A DNA stretch of 64,000 nucleotides, from positions 38,498,295 to 38,562,294 of the forward strand of contig OW387150.1 in the NCBI GenBank assembly GCA_936440205.1, in the 5' to 3' direction. The notes under the pieces are model-generated. The model was not told the DNA's origin, made no database searches, and worked only from the letters and a program-made list of their open reading frames with translations. This document shows positions 1 to 11,060 of the stretch, in pieces. This DNA is from Lepidonotus clava (taxonomy: Eukaryota; Annelida; Polychaeta; Phyllodocida; Polynoidae). Positions within the stretch are counted from its first letter, which is position 1. Each line of letters begins with the position of its first letter. The position numbers and the translations under genes were made by a program.

Positions 1-974
1 GCGTTTTCCAATGCGTTTTTGATGCGTTATTTTCATGCACTATGTGCGGAGCATTACGCAACTCTAGTATTATCACCCACGTCGGGAACGTAAGTATTAT
101 TAAGTTCTAAAAGTGGAAAACATGTCGTTGGTTCTCATTTCATTAGGCTAACATTGGCAGATGTAAGTCTAGCAATAAATGGACGAGACATACTTCTTTA
201 GAATATGCAATACCGCAGACTATGTTTTTGTGCCTGTTTATGCAATGCATACATTGAATTCATGAGCCATTTCCCACACAAACTACTTTCTGTATCATCC
301 TCCCAGGTGATACAAGGCTGGTTATCACCCGGGTTTGATACAGCATCCATTAAACTCTTTACAATTGGACTTATGTCGCCCTAATGTATTATACATGGAT
401 TTATCATACCTTAGCCCAGAGAGAGTAAAGTTAAACTCTTAATCCTCTCTGCTTAGCCCTAGTCTAGAGGTTCCCTTTGTAGTGAACAAGATCTATGCAT
501 GAAGACATCACTGCCTGGCCCCTCTAGTTGCTGTTAGGTCCATTTGCACCAGTTAGCGATGTGTCCTGAGTAGATTAGATCCATTAAAACCATCTTCACC
601 CTTACTCAAAGGTCCCCATGCACAGGTCCCCTAATCTGACAGCACCAACCCCAGCCCAGGGAGGTCAGCCTTGGTTGCCACTCAGCCACTGCGGGTGATA
701 ATACGGCAGTTTTGGACACTGAATTTTCAACATGGACACCGAATTTTGAACACCATATTTTGGACACCATCTCGCGGACACCGATTTTGTTTTGTTGCAT
801 ACAAATACAATATATTGCATAAACTCAGGTCAAACATGCATTGAATAATAAATTATCATGAACTATGTTGTCCCAGCTTTTCACACTATGCACACTTTGT
901 ATTCATGTACCTCACCAGCCTGAACTACTTGCCTGTGTCACCCTAACTACAGAACCATTATCAATCTAAGAAAT
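1..974. other. Unassigned AT-rich sequence
   Basis: I see no gene here. Short open frames lack coding character and splice context. The left boundary of duplicated block B1 lies at about 975, where similarity to the 50.6-kb region begins. Confidence 0.5.
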
Positions 975-1038
975 AATAAAAGTACAGAAGGTGCACAATT
1001 GCATTCAGTATTTTCCTCAATTATGTGACCAGGGACAA

Positions 1039-1040
<2 letters not shown>

Positions 1041-1070
<30 letters not shown>
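1041..1070. repeat. (AT)15 microsatellite
   Basis: Uninterrupted AT dinucleotide run inside block B1. The matching place in B2 has only a short ATATAT remnant. Confidence 0.95.
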
Positions 1071-1072
<2 letters not shown>

Positions 1073-4000
1073 TGGAGTCAGCCTTACTACATTATGTCTG
1101 TGGTCAAAGCCTTCCTTTATAGATGATAGACTGTAATTGCCCTATCAAACAATTCAAACCCTATTCACACATCGTGAAAATCAAGGGAGCTTGAAAATCT
1201 CTCAACAAATTAAAATGATTCAAGTGGGATAAAATAATTGTGGGCTGTTTAAATATTAAACGTAAGGGATAAAGTTATTGCTTTAAGGTAAGATGATATG
1301 ATACCTTTATTGAACTGCACTTAACTAAACAAGGCAGCTAAATAATATAAGAAGCATTAACCAGATTTCAATGTCACTGCCTGAATGTTGGTAAGTACAT
1401 TCTGCTGCATAATGTAACTGCTTACTTGTAGCTTTAATGAATTGTTGATGCTTATGTGATTTCCAAAAAAACTCATTCATGACTAGTCCTGCCATGGTAT
1501 TACTAAGTCTACTGAAAAGGCCAACAAATATAGTTTCTGGATAATTTCATTATCCGTTACAGTTTATATAGCAGCATTGCTACATATAACATATGACACT
1601 GATCTAAGGCTTTTCCTGATTGTTCATCCTAGTATTTGTACTTGTGCTCTGCTTAAGCGAATGTCTATACAATTTTAGAAATCCTTCATAAAACTCTAAC
1701 ATATTTGTTATATATTTTTATGAAGCCTTTAAGTATGATTCTCATACCGATTACTATTCTTGTGAGCTTAATCTGTTCTTTGTCATTATTTGATTTAATT
1801 TCAAGATGAAATGTTTGGACTCAGCTTAACCTTTTTCTGTTTACTTTCTAATTCAACTTATTCCATTCTTAAGGATACTCAATGCTAAAGAGAATGTGAA
1901 TACAAATTCAGAAATCATTCATAAAACACTAACAAATTTATCATTGATTTTGTATGATGCCTTTGAACATGATTCTAATGCTGATTATTATTGTTGCGAG
2001 CTTAACCAGTTCTTTGTCATCATTTGATTTCAAGATGAAATATTTAGACTTAACTTATACTTTTTTATTAAGTTTTTAACTTAACTCATTTCATTCATAA
2101 GACTGCTCAACAATTATTATAAATTTCCAAGTTACATTATTTGGTATAAGTAAACATACTTAATACTTGTAAAATGAACACAATGTCTTATATCTGATAC
2201 ATATTTCGTTTCAAGATTAACTGTTTTGCAAGAATTTCACTCTTGCAATACAGTTGTTTTCTTCCCTAGAATACTTTATTTCACTCCAATGAGTTTTAGA
2301 AAGATCATATATTACCTATATTTCAGCTTAGTGGATATAATTCAAAATATCTCCCAAATCAATTAGAAAATATTTAATGTTATATTCAAAGCATATATAG
2401 ATTAACATATTTTGTGTTCTTATATTTCCAGAAATACAGGTCTGACCCATGACTATCCCTGAGGCCTTAAAGAGGTTGTCCTTCATTAATTTGTATATTA
2501 TTCATATTCAGAGTTGAAGCTGATCCCAGGATGGCCTTATTGATGTCAGACGACAGGATATCCAACTTCTGAAAAAAGCCCATTCCCAATAACAGAAAGA
2601 CAAAATGTGATTTGACAGAAGTATTAATAGACAGAGGTATTATACATATCATATCTATGAATCATTGTTGTTTGTCAAGTTAATGACTAAACTAAATGAG
2701 TCATTATTTATGTGTATATATGATAATGATATGGTGCTGCTTGCCAATTAACAAGTATAGAGGTGTGGATGAAGTCACAGCTTCCAGACAGTCTGTTATA
2801 TTGGCTTAACTTCTATAAAACAATCCCATGTAGTCATAATAAAACATTTTAATTCTATTGATATCATACATTCTTTTTCTCTTTGACAGGCACACATTTG
2901 TGATAAGGACATGGTGATCACCGAAAGGTTGTAACATGACAACATCTACACAAAGACTAGCTTATGCTATGAGATGTCACTATGACATCTGGTGGATAGA
3001 AATTGTACTAGCCATTTACTACTTCACCTATAGTGGAAAACTAATTTATCACCCTCTCATAAAAGGGGCCGTATGTAAAAGGATTCTACCTATGCAGAGC
3101 CTGTACATATGCAGCTCCTTGTATTGGAAAATGTAGTTCCAGCAGGTGGGAACACCAAGTATCTGCAGGGAAAGATCGCTACCAGTTATATCTCTTCACC
3201 ACTCTTAGCGAAGACAGGTAAAAAAAGGGTTGTGGCAGAACACACAATGTGGTTTAATAGCAAGTATCTGCTGGAGAGTGAATGGGGCTTCCATTGGGTC
3301 ACCTGGCAAGAGTTGTGCGCCTAAGAATTGAGTTGCAACTAGGTCGTGTGGCTATGTGAAGCCAAATGAGTCCTTTGCGTTTTTCATGGTTATGTTAATA
3401 TTAACTCTTCACGAGTTTCCTTCTTTTATTAAAAAAAGAAGTATAACAAACGCAAATAAGGATTGGCTTATAATATTTGATGCAAACATTATTATTGTTT
3501 ACTGTATCGTTTGAGAGTTAATACTTCTTAACTATGATGAATACTAAGAGACGTTTGTATACCTTTGAACTTATATTTAAAATGTCTGACAGCTGCATTA
3601 CTTCATTGAGGATAATATGAGTCTCTCTATTTGAAACATGTGAAGAATAGCACTCCTCTTTCGTGATATGATGAATTGATGTGGATACTGCACATCAGGA
3701 GCAAGGGGAGAGTAGATAGATCACATTTAGATACATAAGGGAAAAGATAAACAATTGTTGTTGATATAATACTTTTACCAATCAAAAGATAACACACATT
3801 TATGGAGCTTAGGATATAACTATAAGATATATGACAATTTGCAGTCATGAGCATTGTACTGATTCTTACCTTAGACAGTTGAGATGTATTTAACAAAAGC
3901 ATATTATAACACTTGCTTTCATTGTATCAGCTGGTTCTAATGTTAGACTGTTGATGACATACGCATAAGATTTGAGACACGCTTCCTTTCTGGTGAATGT

Positions 4001-4736
4001 TATATGGTTTAAACCTTAAAACTTTATAAAGATGATTGAGAAAAGTAAACAAATCATTCAAATGTTTTTTCTTTCAAAAATAGATCACTTACAGCCAGAG
4101 TCAGGAGGAGACTGGCTCTTAGAAGAGTCAAAATGACTCAATTTTTGCAGAGAGATTGCTTGTTACTCTGGCGACATATCCTCCATGATATCATAACAAT
4201 TTGAGTCTTATCAGATGAGATGGAAAAATTAGGTCAATCATTTGATGTGTAATATGGTTTTGTACTATAACTGGATATAACTCTGCTTCTCCCAAATGAT
4301 GTGGGGTGAGGTATTTTCCATCTTTAAATATTAATACAAAAGAGAAAAATATTACCAGGTCCGAGCCAACATCAAAGAACGGGAAGTCCTGAAATCTCCC
4401 CAAATTGTCCAGTGTTGACAGAAAGACTCCTGTGGCCCATTGCACAATGACATTTAACTAGTACTATTAGGATAGCTTTAAGATAACTTTGAGATTGTTT
4501 TCTTAACATCAATAGACATTGTTATCAGCACACTCTCACTTCAGATAGGTGTTGGAAAGAATAGCACCTATTGGGTATTGTGCATCATTTTGAGTATACT
4601 AATTAGCAGTTTAGTAACAATGAGGACTAGTTTCTTTTACCTGAAGTAGCAGGTGCAGCTGGTGGGCTTATGGTTTGATATAAATGCTTTGATATAATTC
4701 CCCTAACCAAGGAAGTGTGGCAGACTAAGGTCACTT

Positions 4737-5705
4737 CCCAGCAAACAGCACACGTGTATTACCCAGATTAGCACGTGCTGAACTGATGTAATACTAGTGT
4801 TATTGTAATCCCTGAGTAATGTCAGCATTTTACCATGTTTTACCATAAGTTTTCACGTAGTAATGTACCTGTGTAAATTATATCTTTACAACACAATTTA
4901 CCAATGTTATATAGTAAATTCAAGTATGCTAAATCTTAGTACATATTATCAAGGCCGTATAACTATTCTTAAATTCTGGTGTTTTTCTAGTGACATTCTT
5001 GTGTAATGATAATCCCCATGTAAACTGTGTTTACCACACTAGTTTTGACACATGTTATTCTCAGGTAATACTGGTGTTGTGTGAAACTCGTGAATTATCT
5101 GAGAAAAGCCCCTCCCTGAGAAATCAGTAATAGACATGTAAAAAAACAGAGAAAAACATGTATTCTGCACAGGTCTTACATGACTTTTACCTCAGTTAGT
5201 CCTAGATTAGTTAATCAATAACACTGATAAAAACATGAGTTTGCACTATCTTTATACCTGTTAAACTTAGTCTAAACTGGTGGGATAGAATTCTTTTAAA
5301 ATAATTAGTTGTGTCAACTGTTTGAATTGATGAATCAAATAGTAATGCATCATCTAATGATGCATTTGCTTAACATATACAAAATAGCAATGCCACATAC
5401 AATTCAAATACAACTGCCTAACTTCAACCAGTATCCCAATCCTCAATAGCTCAGTGGTAGAGTGCCTGCAATGTGTGTGAGAGGTCCCCAGATCGATTCC
5501 CACACATTCTTATTTTACCCAAAGAAGATAATAACACGAGTTTTACATGTAAAAACTCGTGTCAAAAACTCGTGTTTAAAACTCGTGGGGAACACCAGAA
5601 ATGAGGTCCACAGAATCCCGAGTTATACTCGTGTTTAAAACACGTCTATAACACCCCTGGGTCCCGTAACTCAAACGTGCACAACACGTGTCTCTGTTAC
5701 CTGGG
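4737..5705 (+). mobile_element. Inverted-repeat element with tRNA-like core, copy 1
   Basis: Left end reads CCCAGCAAACAGCACACGTG and the right end, reverse-complemented, reads CCCAGGTAACAGAGACACGT, so the ends are imperfect inverted repeats of about 20 bp. Sub-terminal CACGTG and 'actcgtg' motifs recur in both arms. It matches the 960-bp copy at 59,518-60,477 along its length, including the 'aacaccagaaatgagRtccacagaatcccgag' stretch and a tRNA-Ala-like core. There is no transposase frame, so it is non-autonomous. The transposase superfamily is unknown. B2 lacks it, so it probably arrived after the block duplicated. Confidence 0.75.
5440..5508 (+). other. tRNA-Ala-like pol III head (not a functional tRNA)
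   Basis: An A box (TAGCTCAGTGGTAGAG, 5,447-5,462) and a degenerate B box (GATCGATTCC, 5,491-5,500) sit at tRNA spacing. The order and D-arm resemble tRNA-Ala. The acceptor and T stems do not pair, so it cannot be a working tRNA, but the internal pol III promoter elements are recognisable. It lies inside the inverted-repeat element at the same relative place as in the second copy, so it is part of the family. Confidence 0.75.
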
Positions 5706-6420
5706 TTTGTTTCATGAACTGTGAAAAAAGAGTGATCAATAAAAATAGAATCTGATTATCTGAATTCAAACTGAGCTTTAATTATGCAAGTTTTGCTTTA
5801 TCAACATTTCTAGCAGTTCAGTTTTAGTATTATGCCTTGTTTGTATATAGAATGTCCTGTGATTCTGTTACCATCCCCTTCTGGAGGCCATATATATATA
5901 TTCAATTATGCGCTTCTCGGGCCAGTCATTCCTACTTCTAGTGTTAGCTAATTATCGATTCTATAACCACAGAACCTTTAATGTTTAGATTAGAATATAA
6001 ATTTTATGAAATCTTAGGTACATCATTTGTTTGTATGCTTTAGAGACAACCACATGATGATGGTGATGATAAACAGTTTTGTAGGAGTGCTGGTAAAGAA
6101 GCTCTGAGCATGATATCAAATTTACAAAATGAGAAAATATAGAGGATAGATTATACAGAGGCAAAATATGTGGGTACATTATATAGTATAATACAAAACA
6201 CGTATATTAGATCAAGCTTAAAGCAATAGAGGGCATTATTAGAAACAACAAGGGCATTATTAAAATATCATGATTTTTTATGTTTGTCCAAAATATCCGT
6301 ATTAAAAGTATTATGTATCTGTACAACAGAGATACCCTTATTTGTGAATATTATTATCTATCATGCTATGTTATTTTATGGTAAACTCATTTCACAGTGG
6401 GAGATCATACTATCTACACT

Positions 6421-7440
6421 CATCTCAAAGGATTGTCTTGTTATTTCCAGTTTGAGTGGTGATTAGTGGTGCTAAGTAGTGTTTATATCTGTATCACCCT
6501 ACCCACCCCAATCATACAGACACCAGCACTATACACATTCTAAACGAATACACACACCAGGCATTAATTTTTCCACTAGACCCTCACTGCTAGTCTGTCT
6601 CTGTAGGGACGTGATGCATAATATACTTTATTATACCTTAGGGTGATACAAGTTTAGTAGTTAACTTTTTATTTTTTTAAATTCATAAAAAAATGACATC
6701 ATTAAGAAATGAAAAATCTAACATATGCATTATCTGCACAATGTTCTTAGCTACATTTATTGCCTACTGTTTGTAGATTTGATGGATATCGAAAGAGCTA
6801 TATGAAAAAACATGAAAAAATGTGCAGCATCACAGTCCCACCATCACTTATTGCTGTGCATCCTTCCCTGGGAGCTCAGATCTAATAGAAAAGGTATAAA
6901 AAATCCATAATCAACCTCAAAGGGAGTACTCGGGCAGTTATCACCCCTCGCTGAGACCCAAATATCGGGGTCCCAGCTTGGGTTGGTGATAACCACCCTT
7001 GTACTCCCTTCTTGGTTTGTTATATGTATGAGTCTACATTGCTCACATCTCACATGTACATGTGCAATCTGATTTGCCAAATGCCTTTACCAAGGTTACT
7101 AGATTAAAAATCTGCTTAAAATCATGTTCTTATGTGAGCGCAGTTGATACAGTATTAATAGATATTATACTTTTCTGGAATTGCCAGATAGTCACACAGT
7201 GAATTCCTCGACTGCTGTAATTTTTTTTCCATATTACAAGACTGTGGTAATAGAGTAAAGCAGCCAGTTTTCGTGCACTAAGGGTCAGAAATTACATTTT
7301 CAACAAAATATTAAGAGAAAACTGAATTCATGTAATCTTTTTTCACCTAAATGTGGTGGAATAACGTATACGAAGATAATCATATTAACAAAAAGAAATT
7401 GAAAATGCTTTTGTATAATATCATAATGTTTTACTTTCAG
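6421..7440. other. Unassigned, with one long imperfect hairpin
   Basis: No gene is supported. At 6,919-7,011 two arms of about 40 bases ('agggagtac..ggttatcacc' type) form an imperfect inverted repeat around a short loop. The 'ggttatcaccc' motif also occurs near 320. Confidence 0.5.
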
Positions 7441-7970
7441 AGGTTAATTCTTCAATTTTCGACAGCCCGAAACGACCTGAGATGCGTCCCGGAATAGGAA
7501 AACCGGACAAGTATGAATGCCCGAAATAGTCAGCAGCCGTCCCGTGACCGTGGGTACAAAGGCGCGACCTGCTCGGCCCCACGCTACCATCCATTAGGCA
7601 AGTGTCGGGCTGACACCCCACAGAAGATTAGAGTATACCTCCATCCCCCGGACAAGCGAAGAGCCTATCCTGTCCTCACAGACCCATCCCCACCATTTTC
7701 CATTATCCTCTGTGTAATAGCTGGAACCCCACGGTCCACCGTGCCTGATGTCTGGAACACCTCGGGCCCGACTGACCGGCGCACATCCTCCCACTCGACG
7801 AATACCGATTTCCCGATCAACCTGCTCATTCTCCCTTGTGCGTGAGGCACGGCTCTTGATCTTACATCTCGGCTTCTTGCTCGGGCTTTTTGCTCAGCTC
7901 GGAACCAAAATAACCCCCATGTCCCTCTGCCAAAGAAATCCGAAACCCTGAACTACCGAGGAACATCACA
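7441..7970 (+). mobile_element. Fossil LTR fragment (U5 side), gypsy-related
   Basis: This aligns with the R-U5 half of the LTRs at 19,104 and 31,650: 'cggccccacgctacca', then 'ataacccccatgt', then 'aactaccgaggaacatcaca' at the end. The U3 half is missing. It is clearly diverged from the intact element and so is older or from a sister family. Broken fossil with only LTR sequence left. Confidence 0.75.
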
Positions 7971-7974
7971 GTAA

Positions 7975-8140
7975 CAAATAGAATGTAATATTAGATACTA
8001 GATACACATTGATATTAGATATTAGATACACATTGTTACATTGACGAGCATCATCACATTGATGAGTGTCGTGTCGATGAGCAGCGTCACATTGATAAAT
8101 GTTGTCATGTTGCCAAGTGTTGTCAAGGTCACATGACAAT
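7975..8140 (+). repeat. Short degenerate tandem repeat
   Basis: Two copies of 'ttagatactagatacacattg'-type sequence, then four or five degenerate 15-19-bp units around 'cattgatgagtgtcgt'. It abuts the end of the LTR fragment. Confidence 0.6.
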
Positions 8141-8149
8141 TATTGCCAT

Positions 8150-8925
8150 CAATTGTTCCAACAGCCTACAATGACCCATACAAAACATCACAAATTTCAA
8201 AACAAACTGCATTATTGCATAGATATGTAGTCCATCGGACAAACATATAGTTCCCAAAGATCCCATCCAGTCTATCAGTATATATGATGCTCCTGTAATG
8301 TATGAGTATTTTCCTAATAACACATCGTTTCAAGGGAGCATCCTCTATCGAGGTGCTATACTCTGGAATTCACTGCCTGTAGATGAGAGAAATTGTCCAA
8401 ATTATAAAACATTTAAGAGTAAACAAAAGAAGAAACTGGCTCTATCTCTACTACCTTAAGGTGGTATGTAGCTTGAAGCATGCCTCTTGCTCCCATGTTC
8501 ACCTTTTTTTAAAAAAAAAGAAAAAGTGATTCCTTAAGTTTCAGATAGTCTGACTAAGTCAATCATCCCAATGTTTATAGATAATTGGTAATAGTAACTG
8601 TAACTACTCCCTCCTTCTAGTTTCTTCTCTTGTTTAATCTATTTTCTTTGAATATTATTTGTATATGTCTTTATTCTATTTTATTTTGATAAACTAATTC
8701 TTTATGATTTTGTATGATGTTGAAATTACGATGCTATTGTTTAATACTTGTAAATAGCAAATGTCTGTAAGCTTGTATTTGTTTTCAAACTAGCATGTCC
8801 TGATTCCCTTACTTTTATCATTTTGCAAACTTATTTAGATGTCAGTTTGCTGGGTTACAACGAAAAATGGCATTTTGCCAAATTGTATACACCCAGGATA
8901 AATAAAATATTTAAAAAAAAAAAAA
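8150..8925 (+). mobile_element. 5'-truncated LINE, 3' end with poly(A)
   Basis: The frame ending with TAA at 8,457-8,459 encodes the C-terminal signature of non-LTR reverse-transcriptase proteins: FQGSILYRGAILWNSLPVDE, then a lysine-rich tail ending in LLP. About 450 bp of AT-rich 3' UTR follow, then AATAAA and a 14-base A run at 8,912-8,925. The reverse-transcriptase core is absent, which is usual for 5'-truncated insertions. The family (L2/CR1/Jockey-like) cannot be settled from this tail. The open C-terminal frame suggests moderate age. Confidence 0.75.
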
Positions 8926-9012
8926 GAAATCATGTAAAAAGTAGTAAATATATATCAATCAACCTTGACAATTGGGAACAAGCTTAAGTATGATGAATAC
9001 AACACCTTACTC

Positions 9013-9116
9013 GTATGTGGATCTGGATAGCTGGATTGGACTCGGCAGAAGGATATCTGGACTTGTCATCTGGACTCTTCCCACAGAGTCCAATCCTGCC
9101 ATCCGGAGCCACATAC
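9013..9116. repeat. About 104-bp inverted repeat
   Basis: The left arm 'gtatgtggatctggatagctg' (9,013 on) and the reverse complement of the right arm end (9,086-9,116) match over about 30 bases with a few mismatches. 'ggattggactc' is shared exactly. It could be a foldback MITE remnant or a structured transcript. Confidence 0.6.
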
Positions 9117-9139
9117 TTATACAGTTTTGTGAATATAAT

Positions 9140-11060
9140 TTTTAAACAAAAAAAGGCAAATTACTTATTTCTACTGGTTGCTTGCATGCCCTCAGTGTGG
9201 TTCATATTATTGCTGAGTGGTGGCAGCATGCTTTGATATACAAAGATAATTCTGACTCTGGTATGAGGGGAAAAGTGGTGCCACCTGGATGACAACGTGT
9301 GTACTTAGGACAAGTCTCCCTGACCAGTTTTCCTGTGGTGGCCCTAACCTGTATACACCACTTGATAATAGTTTTTTTTATGGAAGCTGGCACCTCCTGC
9401 CCTCCCCCTCCCTGCCCCTTGTCTGTCAAACCTGACCTACTTTCCCCAAAGTGAAGACAAGTGGGGCATAGCAAACCACCCTCCGCCTCTGACCTCCCCC
9501 CTCACCCTCCTTCCCGTTCTTCCTCTACCTGCACCCCCCCCCTTCCCCTTACCCCTCTTACTCCTCCACTCTCTCCCTCCACTTCTCCCTCCCCTTATCC
9601 CTCCTAAAAGAGAGGAATTTTGAACCTTTACAAATAGGTCCTGAGAATCTCCCAGACCATACATGGTGTAGACAGTTGTTGGTACAGTTTTAGTAGTTTA
9701 TAACTGAAAATGATTTAAAGTCAAATTACTTGTTTTGGCTGGAACTTGCATGCATTTCCCTCACCTTGGGATATATAACTGCAAAGAGGGGGCATAAGTA
9801 TAGAGTATAGGCAAAGAGCAGCCTGTAAATTGTGAGAGGGGAAGGTGGTACGACCTGGGTGACAAACTGTGCTCTAAGTACACCATTGATTAAGCTATAT
9901 GCAATACACCTTCCCTACGGTAACTGGACTGATGGCACCACGTACCAATGCCCCCTCCTCCCGCCCCTTAGACTGATGGCACACCCATTTTTATGGACAC
10001 ATTTTTCATTTACAGGTGTCAAATGTTTTTCTTTTCTCCCAGATCAGAAAGGACGTTGTGTTGGAATAAATTTGACATTTTTATAATATTTAACCTCTAT
10101 TTTACAGCCAACAATATGTGTTTATGTCCATATTATCTGGAACATGCCGGGACCATTATAAAGCTGATAATTTGGACGTAATGGATATAAGATTACCTTT
10201 TTTCAGGAGACATTGCTGAAAACATAGTTACCCAAGATCTTTATCACGTTTTGTCTTTTTAAAAAGGAATTTAGTATCAAAATTGAATTGAAAATATGGC
10301 CGCGCAATAAATTATTGCCAAAACCCGTGTTTTTCAGCACTACAAACATCAATGGCTGTATTTTTATCACCAGAATCGTGAACCCCAGTATCATAAGTCA
10401 TTTTTAGCTCAAATGAATAAATATCAGTGATCTTATGAGAAGTTTAGTAAAGGGTGCCACCGGTCTAGGAAAGGGGGTGCCATCAATCCAGTGCCATCGG
10501 TCTAGCAATCGTTTTCTCTGGGGTTAACTTGGCAACGTTTATAAAACATTGCACAAGTGAATTGGAATGCATGCATGTTTCAGTACTTGGCCCTCAAACT
10601 CTTGAAAAAGCTTCATTTGAAACTGGGAGTAATCCTACTATACAAATTATGTATTGCAATATGCATGATCAATTAGGTTACAGCCAATGTAGGAAGTGTA
10701 TTTCAGTTAAGATACAATTTGACAAGTGTCACAAGCACTACTGACTTAGTTACTTCTCAGCAATAGCCAGGGTGTCCTACATACGTTGTACTATATACAT
10801 TGTCAAGTATACTACTCAGTAGTTTTAAAATGAATTTTAGAAGGAAATGTGAAACTTTTAAAAAAAAAATATCCTTTGTGGGGGGTGGCCTGCCACCCCT
10901 GCCATCACCCTATCCTTTGAAAACAGGCCTGGGCATACTCATTAAGGGCTACTCAGTTCATAGAACAGTTTTCATTTTAATATGTATTTTTGTAATGATA
11001 TGTTTCATTCTATGCTGTAATAGAAAACCTAAGGGGAAGTCCATAAAGGTAGAGTATATG
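9140..11060 (+). repeat. A-family low-copy repeat, partial diverged copy
   Basis: Scattered blocks resemble 16.6-18.8 kb and 36.6-39.1 kb: 'ggcaaattacttatttctactggttgc' near 9,157, 'tgtcaaacctgacctact..aaagtgaagacaagtggg' near 9,423, the pyrimidine tract at 9,480-9,606, and 'catactcattaagggct' near 10,933. The copy is more diverged and rearranged than the other two. I see no gene in it. Confidence 0.5.
9480..9606 (+). repeat. Polypyrimidine tract
   Basis: About 125 bases, nearly all C and T, on the plus strand. Equivalent tracts occur at 17,190-17,310 and 37,680-37,805 in the other A copies, so the tract is part of the repeat. Such tracts can form triplex DNA, but nothing here shows a role. 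Confidence 0.85.

Larger units (their letters stand above)
975..6420 (+). repeat. Duplicated block B, copy 1
   Basis: This block aligns by eye, in the same orientation, with 50,628-56,090. Shared anchors include the 'aaagtacagaaggt' start, the 'ccttcctttatagatgatagactg' stretch near 1,110 and 50,735, the 'gatgtcagacgacRggatatccaac' stretch near 2,545 and 52,515, the 'aatatagttccagcaggtgggaacacc' stretch near 3,130 and 53,305, and the run into 6,400. The copies differ by many substitutions and small indels. B1 alone holds about 4,010-5,800, which includes an inverted-repeat element; B2 alone holds three other insertions. No frame stays open in both copies, so I read it as a non-coding segmental duplication or a large dispersed repeat, not a gene. 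Confidence 0.8.

Noticed and set aside
2936-3324. Small genes in block B1
   Set aside because: The matching frames in B2 are interrupted and shifted, so there is no sign of coding constraint.
6844-7080. 78-codon minus-strand frame
   Set aside because: It runs through the inverted repeat at 6,919-7,011 and has no other support.
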